A stretch of 6,222 bases of DNA from a bacterium (GTDB taxonomy: Bacteria > BMS3Abin14). Below the pieces are notes generated by a model. The model worked only from the letters and a program-made list of their open reading frames with translations. It had not been told where the DNA came from and did no database searches. Location of the stretch: contig JALHUC010000409.1 of NCBI GenBank assembly GCA_022865845.1, positions 1 through 6,222 on the forward strand, given 5' to 3'. Below, piece after piece: positions 1-5,328 of the stretch. The first letter of the stretch is position 1. Each line of letters opens with the position of its first letter. Position numbers and translations under genes: made by a program.

Positions 1-137
1 GATATACGGGCATCGGCGGCAGGATCATCGGCATCGACCGGTTCGGCTCCTCCGCCCCCGGCGGCCTGAACATGGAGAAGTTCGGATTCACGGCGGAGAA
101 TATTGCCAGAACGGTTGAGGAAATGCTGGAAGGCTGA
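1..137 (+). CDS. tkt: Transketolase, C-terminal end (5' truncated by window)
   Basis: Reading from position 3, 44 codons run to a TGA at 135-137. Transketolase is a thiamine-diphosphate enzyme that moves two-carbon ketol units between sugar phosphates in the non-oxidative pentose phosphate pathway, in the cytoplasm. The visible part is the end of the C-terminal domain. It contains the stretch [14 protein letters not shown] followed by [19 protein letters not shown], matching the family's closing pattern (G-I/V-D-x-F-G-x-S-A-P, then E-x-F-G-F-T-x-E/D-N). The catalytic and cofactor-binding regions lie outside the window, so it cannot be told whether this is a full-length enzyme or the C-terminal half of a split transketolase, as some bacteria and archaea have. 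It converges on the giant envelope gene across about 700 non-coding bases. No clear intrinsic terminator follows the stop. The related 1-deoxyxylulose-5-phosphate synthase is a less good match. Confidence 0.88.
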   Translation, partial: YTGIGGRIIGIDRFGSSAPGGLNMEKFGFTAENIARTVEEMLEG

Positions 138-170
138 ATGTAGAATGCAGAAAATAGAACGCAGAAGGGA
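136..170 (+). repeat. Degenerate heptamer array right after the transketolase stop
   Basis: Five consecutive 7-base units start within the TGA stop: gaatgta, gaatgca, gaaaata, gaacgca, gaaggga. All five begin with 'ga', four begin with 'gaa' plus t or c or g, and three of the first four end in 'ta' or 'ca'. Read in the direction of transketolase transcription, the unit resembles the gaatagg unit that follows the giant gene on the opposite strand at 798-818. Confidence 0.5.
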
Positions 171-282
171 ACCATCGACCGGGCGATCCTCCGATCACAA
201 CCTTGGCGTGACTCAGGGCAGGCTGGGCGACTTGACGAAAGAGCAAAGGACGAGTTTGTCATCGCGCCTGCCCACCGTAGCT

Positions 283-315
283 TTCCTGTCCGCCATAGCT
301 TCAGCGACGGAGGAA
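283..315. repeat. Imperfect hairpin-forming intergenic repeat
   Basis: Two short stems stack with a 2-base bulge: ttcc (283-286) pairs with ggaa (312-315), and tccg (289-292) pairs with cgga (308-311). The segment also holds two near-copies of a 10-mer 18 bases apart, caccgtagct (273-282) and cgccatagct (291-300). The pattern looks like one and a half copies of a mobile palindromic intergenic unit. There is no T-tract after it, so it is not a typical terminator. Confidence 0.4.
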
Positions 316-357
316 GCGATCCCGGTTTCTATAATAGCGAAAAGTGCTGTTTCTCGC

Positions 358-383
358 AGGGGCGCAGAGTTCGCAGAGGAAGG
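358..383 (+). repeat. Left arm of a 26-base inverted intergenic repeat
   Basis: The reverse complement of this segment matches 688-713 at 22 of 26 positions. The shared core is two ctctgcg words separated by two bases, seen here on the - strand. The two copies lie about 300 bases apart in opposite orientation. Confidence 0.6.
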
Positions 384-547
384 CTTCAACCTGGGGGAAA
401 GAACGGTTCCTATAAAGGCGATGTTTTTCACCACAGCTTGCCACGGCGTAGTCCTGATCTTATCGAAAGACGAAGACGGGTCATCGCGAGCTGTTGACCA
501 TGCGAAGTGATCTCAGGATTTAATGCTGTAACGCAGATTAAGTCGCC

Positions 548-671
548 CCCCTCACCAAAGCTATTGAGACATTCAGTTTGTGATGAAAGCCTGCTTTCAT
601 CTCCACTTGAATGGCTCAATCAGCTGATTTCAGAGAAATCCTTCTCCCTGTGGGAGAAGTTGGGTGAGGGG
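548..671. repeat. Nested inverted repeat enclosing a perfect hairpin
   Basis: Outer arms cccctcacc (548-556) and ggtgagggg (663-671) are exact reverse complements. Near the right arm sits a perfect hairpin: cttctccc (641-648), loop tgt, gggagaag (652-659). The combination 'ctccc-loop-gggag ... gggtgagggg' resembles a widespread intergenic palindromic element seen in many Gram-negative genomes (recollection). The 582-601 hairpin lies between the arms. Confidence 0.5.
582..601. repeat. Perfect 9-base-pair inverted repeat (hairpin)
   Basis: gatgaaagc (582-590) and gctttcatc (593-601) are exact reverse complements separated by two bases. As a hairpin this gives about eight pairs with a four-base loop. 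Neither strand shows a run of T after the stem, so it is not a standard intrinsic terminator, though it could block RNA 3' decay for either convergent transcript. Confidence 0.55.
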
Positions 672-687
672 AACATGCCTGAATTAG

Positions 688-713
688 CCTTTCTCTGCGT
701 TCTCTGCGCCTCT
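688..713 (+). repeat. Right arm of the 26-base inverted intergenic repeat
   Basis: This is the partner of 358-383 (22 of 26 positions match in inverted orientation). It contains a perfect tandem 9-mer, ttctctgcg at 691-699 and 700-708. The neighbouring bases (711-720) resemble the continuation of the left arm only if a gap is allowed. Confidence 0.6.
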
Positions 714-796
714 AGTGAGTCATCACACCAGTGTCTTGATGGGGGTGACGAACGAGCGAGAGAAGATCTATTTTGAGATCTGAGATTGATACCCTC

Positions 797-819
797 CCCT
801 ATTCCCTATTCCCTATTCC
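797..819 (-). repeat. Three exact heptamer repeats just after the giant gene's stop
   Basis: On the + strand ccctatt occurs three times in a row (797-803, 804-810, 811-817) and runs on into cc. Read on the - strand, in the direction of the giant gene, the unit is gaatagg, at 798-818. It begins 17 bases past that gene's TAA. Such exact short tandem repeats commonly change copy number by replication slippage. Confidence 0.75.
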
Positions 820-834
820 TCCTTCACCGCTCTT

Positions 835-3800
835 TTAATATTTCCCCTGGAACCTCAGGAACATGCCCCTCACAGAGTAATCGTTGTCCGAGAACTCGTT
901 GTCCGAGAAGTCCGTGAAGTTGTAGCCCACCCCGATCCTGAAGTTATTCCCAATCCCGTACATGAGTTCCGCAAGCCAGCCGGTCTGCTGGTCATGCGCC
1001 ACGTCCACCGTCCTCAGGCGGTACTCGACACCCAGGTCCCAGGCAGACACAAAGTTGTAGTTGAGCCTGTGGATGGCAAGAGTCGTGCTGGTCTTGACAG
1101 GTGAGCGGTCACCGACCTTCTCCTCAGTGGTCTTCAGCGCCTCCTTCTCCACCCACTCGAGGCGGGGTGTTATATCGAAGGACCACTCGATGGAGGCAAC
1201 CTGGGTGAAGGTGTCCTGGGACTCCATGTCATCGAGGGTGTCGGGGGCCTGGTCGCTGAGCTCAGTGTATTTGGACAGAAGGTTGAGCCGATCGCTCGCC
1301 ACCGGCCGATAGGCCAGACCGATGCTCTTCTCCTCGAACCTGGCCTCCACCTCGTCCAGGTCAAGATCACGGGTGATGCTGTAGTTGTATCTGCCCAGCA
1401 GCGAATAGTCGGGGGAAAGCATGATCTTGAACTGGTTGGCGGTGAGGTACTGAACCCGCTCGAAAGTGCCCTTTTCCCTCCTCACTTCTCCTCGAACCTT
1501 TGCTTCCAGGCCCTGCGGATTATGGTAGGAAAGCCCGGTGGAGAAGCTGTTTCGGTTTGACTTCTCAGTGCCGGAGCTGGTCTCACTGGACTCGCCGGAA
1601 AGGATGGCGCTTAAGCCCGGCGCCAGATCCCAGTCTTTCCGAGCCCCCACCAGGGAGACCTGGCGGTTCGCGCCTTCGTCCGTGCTTTCCCACTGGTTCT
1701 CCGTATAGACCTTCGTAGTGGCGTCCATGGCTGTCTCCGCTCCCAGAACGGTGGCGCTGGTGTGCCCCGCGTTGTCATCGGTGAGACGTTCGGTGGCGTA
1801 AAGCCGGGAATCACCCACATTGAGGTTCGCCTCACCCTGAAGTGAGTTACCGTTTGTCCCCTGGGTACCTGAAGCCCCGAGAGAGAGGGCCGGAGTGACC
1901 TGGTACTGGATGCCAGCGGAAGTCTGGTCGTTATCGGGTCCGCTAAGGGAAGCCTGATGTTCCAGATAAGCAGCCGTCTTCGCGGTAGGGGTCACATCAA
2001 GGCGAGCCGCGGCAAGACTTGTGCGCTCCAGTATGCTGCCTGTATTGTCCTCAGATTCCCCGGTTCCGTATTCCAGGGTGAGACCCATCCGGTCCCGCCT
2101 GTGAGCCCACTGGAGAATCCCGGACCTGTTCTCGTCCTCCGCGCCGGGGGCGAGGGATGCGGGGTCCAGATTCTCCCGCTCATCGTATCGACCTCTCAGT
2201 GTGTCCCTGGGAGACAGGACCAGGGCGAAGTCGGTGCCGGTCTTCTGGATACCTTCCTCGGTATGGTTGGCGCCGGACGCAAATCCAGGCTCCAGGCGCT
2301 TGATATAAGCACCCACTTTAAGCCTCTGCGGCGCCCCGAACAGCTCGCCCACATCCAGCTCCGCCGCCACCTTGTACGCATCCCCTTCGCTTGCCGCAGA
2401 GGGCGTTACCTCGGTGTAGGTCAGGCCGCCGTCGTCGCTTACGAACACCGGGGAGTCAGAACCTGCGCTCTGGGCGATCTCCGCCGACACCCAGGAGTTT
2501 TTGCTCAGGCGAACCTTTGCGTCCACTCCGGAAAGATCGTACCCGCCAGATTCCAGTTCATCGGCGATGTAAGTTCCCCCGATGGACAGGTTGTCACCCA
2601 GCTGCTTGCGCACGCGGCCGCCGACGCTGGTACGTTCGAGGCTGTCGGCCAGGACCTCGTAGTCCACCTGGACCGAAACGGGGTCACCCGACAAAAGGGC
2701 ATCGTCAATGAGGGTATCGTCTGCAACGACACTCGATAGTGGCCGGTTGAACAGGATACGACCTTCTTCATACTTCACCTGGTAATCGATATTGCGGCGC
2801 TGGGGGATCTCCGCGAGCAGAAGGCCGGTGTTCTTGTCCCTGATGACCAGAGCCACCTGTTCGCTTCCCTCAGTGACCTCGCGCCTGCTGAGGTAGTACA
2901 GAGACCCCCCTGTGGCACGAACCTCGTCGCGCACGTGAGTGTAACGAGCCTGGGCCCCGAAGAGGATAACGGTGGTGTCAGGTTCACCGTACTTCGATCG
3001 GGCGAGGGAGCGGTAGATGAAGTTTCCACCGTACAAGGTCCTCTGGTAAGCAGCCAGTTCCGTGTCGGAAAGGTTAAGGGCATAGTTCCCGATGAGCAGA
3101 TGGAGTTCCTGGCTATCAACAGCAAGGTAGAACTTGCCCTGACTCTGGGCATCATAGGTGAGGTCGCTGGCATCCCCGTAAACAGGGTAGAATTTGTCCG
3201 GATCCAGGTTGGTGAAGAACCTGTCCCTGTCCCCTTCATCCAGGTCAGTGAACAGGTCACCGAATTCACCGGTTCCGCTGTCGAAAGCTGAGGTGATAAG
3301 GTACTTTCCGCTCACAGTGCCCTTCAGGTAAAATGCCGCGCGCCCTTCCTGGTAGAACTCCTTGTCCTTCTCCATCCCGGCACCCTCAAGGTGCCCCTTA
3401 CCCTGAAGCTGCCCTATCTTGCCATCGGCGAAGGCCAGGAAGAACATCTGGTCCTCCGAGAGGTTCACGGTCCTTTCGATCACCCCGATATTACCTCCCT
3501 TGTCCACAGCCTTGATCTGGACAAGGTTCTCACCCTTCACAAGCCGCAGATCGCCGGTAAACCTGCCATCCCCATCAACCGTAACGTTTTCTCCGCCCAC
3601 CAGGACCCTGTTTCCGGGATCGGTGAACCCGGAGACCTTCATGCGCGGGTTGTAATAAGGAACCCCTTCGGGGGGAAGCTGGACGGACAGGTTGGGAATC
3701 GGATCTCTCATAATAACGAGCTCCCCGTTACTCTCCCTGTCGCTGACCTTTATGTGGAGGTTGGCAACCCGGGTGAACCCTTCGGGGTTTTTCACCAGAA

Positions 3801-5325
3801 GATCGAAGGCGTTTACCTCGCCCATGCGTAGCTTAAGATCGGCGGTGAAGAGCCCCTGATCGTCCACGGTGAGCGTCCTCTTGTCCAGCCAAACGGCATT
3901 TTCCTTATCGGTCCTCCCCCTCAGGCGGTAGGTTACAGCTATTTCGCCCTGACTCCACTGGCCTCCCTCAGCGGGAAGTCCAACCTGGTAACCCTCACCA
4001 GATTGGCCGTAGTTCAGCCGGAGCTCCTCTCTGGGATCAAGGATCGTAAGGCTGGGAACGGGGACACTTCCTGCCAAAGTAAGGCCGTTTTCACCTGCGA
4101 GGTAAAGATCCAGCCCTTCACCGTCTACCTCACTGACACGGGTCTCGAACCTGCCATCCCCATCCACCTCCACCGGGGTTCCGTTCACCAGGACCTCCGG
4201 GTCGGCCCGGTACTGATCCAGAACCTGTGACATGCTGACCTCAAGGAACTGACCCTTCACCTCCACGCGCCGGTTCATGTCCCGGCCTTCCGGGAACTCG
4301 TTGCTGGCGACAGGCCTGGATTCACCGAACCACTTGACTGTAAAGCGCCGGGGGGACAACCCCTCCACATCGACCAGGTAATCGAAGGCAGCTCGTGCAC
4401 GCTCCTCCGAAAGCCTGAAGTTTATCTCCTCAGTGCCGGAGGAATCGGTATGCCCTTCGATGGCCACCACATCGTTGGGGTACTTACGGAGGGTCTCGGC
4501 CACCTCGGAGAGTAGCTCCATCGTCTGAGGGCGCAGGGTAGACGATCCGAGCTCAAAGCCCATACCGCTGATATTGAGGGTGACGAAGTTTTTCTGACTG
4601 ATGCCGAAAGTACGGCGGGGGCTTGTAGAGTAACTCCCGTCGCTGTACCACACCTCCAACCAGTATCGGTACATTCTCCCACCACCAATGAACGTCCCTT
4701 CGTCGGTGAGCCCATCCCATGCGATCCTATCGGGCAGGGAGCGTTCCCCACTCAGTATCTTCACCGTCTCCCTGTCAGCGTTCTCGATCGTCAGGCTCCA
4801 CTCATTCACCGCGCTGCCAGGATCTGCCTTCGTCTGGAACTGAACAGGCCCATCAAGGCTGCCACCAGTGACATTGACACTATCATCGAGGTGCCGCACT
4901 CCAAGCACAACATCGCTTTGGGGAAGGCTGGCGTTCACCCCATTAACCATAACCTGGAGCACTCCTGTGCTGCCCGTGACCTCCACAGGCTCCATGCGAT
5001 CCTGGCTATTTAAGGTAAGTCCACTATCGCCGGGCCTGCCGATGGTTTCCACCGTAAGATCCTGGGCTACCTGGAAGTTGACCTTTACCAGAAGACCGGG
5101 AGTTACGGAGACGATACGGGACTCTTCACCCCTGACCCTGGTACCCCCTGGAAGGCTCCGGCGGTTGATCTTAACCAGCCGGTGACCAGGCCTGATACCC
5201 GGGATATGGTATCGGCCGAATTCGTCGGTGAGGATCCAGGTGCCATCGTCCAGCACCACCATGGCATCTGCGATCCCCTTCTCGCCCCGATCCTGAACCT
5301 CATTCCCGTGGGGGTCCTCGAACAC
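835..5325 (-). CDS. Giant outer-membrane protein, main part (SdrD_B/OmpA/Ig/beta-barrel), downstream of amber codon
   Basis: 1,496 codons run from a GTG at 5325 to a TAA at 835-837. I infer this is the C-terminal five-sixths of one interrupted gene. Residues 1-60 look like an SdrD_B/Cna-B or carboxypeptidase-regulatory domain (VFEDPHGN, GRYHIPGIRPG). Residues about 155-243 resemble a FlgD-type Ig domain. Residues about 247-357 are an OmpA C-terminal peptidoglycan-binding domain: GFELGSSTL, GHTDSSG, LSEERA, NRRVEV, with D294 and R309 spaced like the E. coli OmpA ligand pair. Residues about 370-622 hold Ig-like modules with repeated VDGDGRF motifs (387-393, 583-589) and a related one at 487-493. 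From about residue 626 to the end, alternating polar/aromatic strands suggest an outer-membrane barrel, closing with GVGYNFTDFSDN and the aromatic end RFQGKY. I recall similar barrels (FYPVYGD..., LYGGN, TGGSLYYL) in large OmpA/DUF11 proteins of Gram-negative bacteria; their role is unknown. It has no signal peptide of its own and only a weak AGG before the GTG, so independent translation and export are doubtful. Confidence 0.85.
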   Translation of the reverse strand: MFEDPHGNEVQDRGEKGIADAMVVLDDGTWILTDEFGRYHIPGIRPGHRLVKINRRSLPGGTRVRGEESRIVSVTPGLLVKVNFQVAQDLTVETIGRPGDSGLTLNSQDRMEPVEVTGSTGVLQVMVNGVNASLPQSDVVLGVRHLDDSVNVTGGSLDGPVQFQTKADPGSAVNEWSLTIENADRETVKILSGERSLPDRIAWDGLTDEGTFIGGGRMYRYWLEVWYSDGSYSTSPRRTFGISQKNFVTLNISGMGFELGSSTLRPQTMELLSEVAETLRKYPNDVVAIEGHTDSSGTEEINFRLSEERARAAFDYLVDVEGLSPRRFTVKWFGESRPVASNEFPEGRDMNRRVEVKGQFLEVSMSQVLDQYRADPEVLVNGTPVEVDGDGRFETRVSEVDGEGLDLYLAGENGLTLAGSVPVPSLTILDPREELRLNYGQSGEGYQVGLPAEGGQWSQGEIAVTYRLRGRTDKENAVWLDKRTLTVDDQGLFTADLKLRMGEVNAFDLLVKNPEGFTRVANLHIKVSDRESNGELVIMRDPIPNLSVQLPPEGVPYYNPRMKVSGFTDPGNRVLVGGENVTVDGDGRFTGDLRLVKGENLVQIKAVDKGGNIGVIERTVNLSEDQMFFLAFADGKIGQLQGKGHLEGAGMEKDKEFYQEGRAAFYLKGTVSGKYLITSAFDSGTGEFGDLFTDLDEGDRDRFFTNLDPDKFYPVYGDASDLTYDAQSQGKFYLAVDSQELHLLIGNYALNLSDTELAAYQRTLYGGNFIYRSLARSKYGEPDTTVILFGAQARYTHVRDEVRATGGSLYYLSRREVTEGSEQVALVIRDKNTGLLLAEIPQRRNIDYQVKYEEGRILFNRPLSSVVADDTLIDDALLSGDPVSVQVDYEVLADSLERTSVGGRVRKQLGDNLSIGGTYIADELESGGYDLSGVDAKVRLSKNSWVSAEIAQSAGSDSPVFVSDDGGLTYTEVTPSAASEGDAYKVAAELDVGELFGAPQRLKVGAYIKRLEPGFASGANHTEEGIQKTGTDFALVLSPRDTLRGRYDERENLDPASLAPGAEDENRSGILQWAHRRDRMGLTLEYGTGESEDNTGSILERTSLAAARLDVTPTAKTAAYLEHQASLSGPDNDQTSAGIQYQVTPALSLGASGTQGTNGNSLQGEANLNVGDSRLYATERLTDDNAGHTSATVLGAETAMDATTKVYTENQWESTDEGANRQVSLVGARKDWDLAPGLSAILSGESSETSSGTEKSNRNSFSTGLSYHNPQGLEAKVRGEVRREKGTFERVQYLTANQFKIMLSPDYSLLGRYNYSITRDLDLDEVEARFEEKSIGLAYRPVASDRLNLLSKYTELSDQAPDTLDDMESQDTFTQVASIEWSFDITPRLEWVEKEALKTTEEKVGDRSPVKTSTTLAIHRLNYNFVSAWDLGVEYRLRTVDVAHDQQTGWLAELMYGIGNNFRIGVGYNFTDFSDNEFSDNDYSVRGMFLRFQGKY
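881..910 (-). repeat. 15-base tandem duplication in the last beta-hairpin of the barrel
   Basis: On the + strand tcgttgtccgagaac (881-895) is followed by tcgttgtccgagaag (896-910), matching at 14 of 15 positions. In the protein this gives FSDNEFSDND in the loop before the last strand, adding five residues. The duplication keeps the frame and probably lengthens a loop. Confidence 0.7.
3560..4164 (-). repeat. Pair of 17-base direct repeats marking duplicated Ig-like modules
   Basis: The 17-mer aacctgccatccccatc occurs exactly at 3560-3576 and 4148-4164. Both copies encode the DGDGRF turn of an Ig-like module in the giant protein. Only the two 17-base ends of this span are the repeat. The sequence around them has diverged, which suggests an old module duplication with a well-conserved turn. 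Confidence 0.55.
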
Positions 5326-5328
5326 CTA
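5326..5328 (-). pseudogene. In-frame amber (TAG) interrupting the giant envelope gene
   Basis: The - strand reads ATC ATA GGT TAG GTG TTC GAG GAC: isoleucine, isoleucine, glycine, stop, then valine, phenylalanine, glutamate, aspartate. The stop falls between the Gly and Val of a typical SdrD_B/Cna-B opening strand (G-K-V-F-x-D-x-N-G-N-G-x-x-D-x-G-E). In relatives I recall, lysine is usual there, and AAG differs from TAG by one base. The frame has no other stop across about 1,795 codons. The window's other two gene ends use TGA (transketolase) and TAA (giant gene). A nonsense mutation, a base-call error or read-through would each fit. Confidence 0.7.

Larger units (their letters stand above)
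138..834. other. Gene-free intergenic region built of short repeats and hairpins
   Basis: This stretch between two convergent stop codons holds no reading frame that looks like a protein. The open frames in it translate to low-conservation, Arg/Ser-rich sequence made from repeat units. What can be seen is a mosaic: heptamer arrays at both ends, a hairpin-forming segment at 283-315, inverted 'ctctgcg' elements at 358-383 and 688-713, a perfect hairpin at 582-601, and a second perfect hairpin at 641-659 nested between 9-base inverted arms. Similar short motifs recur between genes in many Desulfobacterota and Nitrospirota genomes, as far as I recall; that is memory, not a search. No promoter would be expected here because both flanking genes end in it. 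It may work as a shared, bidirectional transcription-end region. Confidence 0.75.

Noticed and set aside
227..492. Possible direct repeat: 'cgaaaga' plus 'tcatcgcg' occurs near 237-266 and again near 464-488
   Set aside because: Only short words match, with different spacing. This may be old repeat remains but does not rise above what could occur by chance.
103..510. A 135-codon open frame on the + strand overlapping the transketolase end
   Set aside because: It starts inside the transketolase C-terminus in another frame and is translated from the repeat units of the intergenic region. Its Arg/Ser-rich product shows no domain.
507..776. An 89-codon open frame on the + strand
   Set aside because: It runs through two hairpins and the ctctgcg repeat, so the apparent protein is repeat sequence. 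No ribosome binding site or recognisable fold.
764..781. agatct pair around atttt g as a terminator for the giant gene
   Set aside because: The stem is only six A/T-rich pairs, each arm is itself a palindrome, and no T-run follows on the - strand. Too weak to call.
138..834. CRISPR array, tRNA or small RNA gene in the intergenic region
   Set aside because: The repeats are too short and irregular and lack unique spacers of constant length. I could trace no cloverleaf or known RNA motif.
1957..2739. A 260-codon open frame on the + strand
   Set aside because: It lies wholly opposite the well-supported barrel-coding frame on the - strand. It is typical of antisense shadow frames in GC-rich DNA.
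5323..5328. TAG directly followed by GTG as a translationally coupled start of a separate second gene
   Set aside because: The adjacency would allow coupling, but the downstream product would begin in the middle of a domain's first strand and would lack the signal peptide its OmpA and barrel domains need. Only a weak AGG precedes the GTG.
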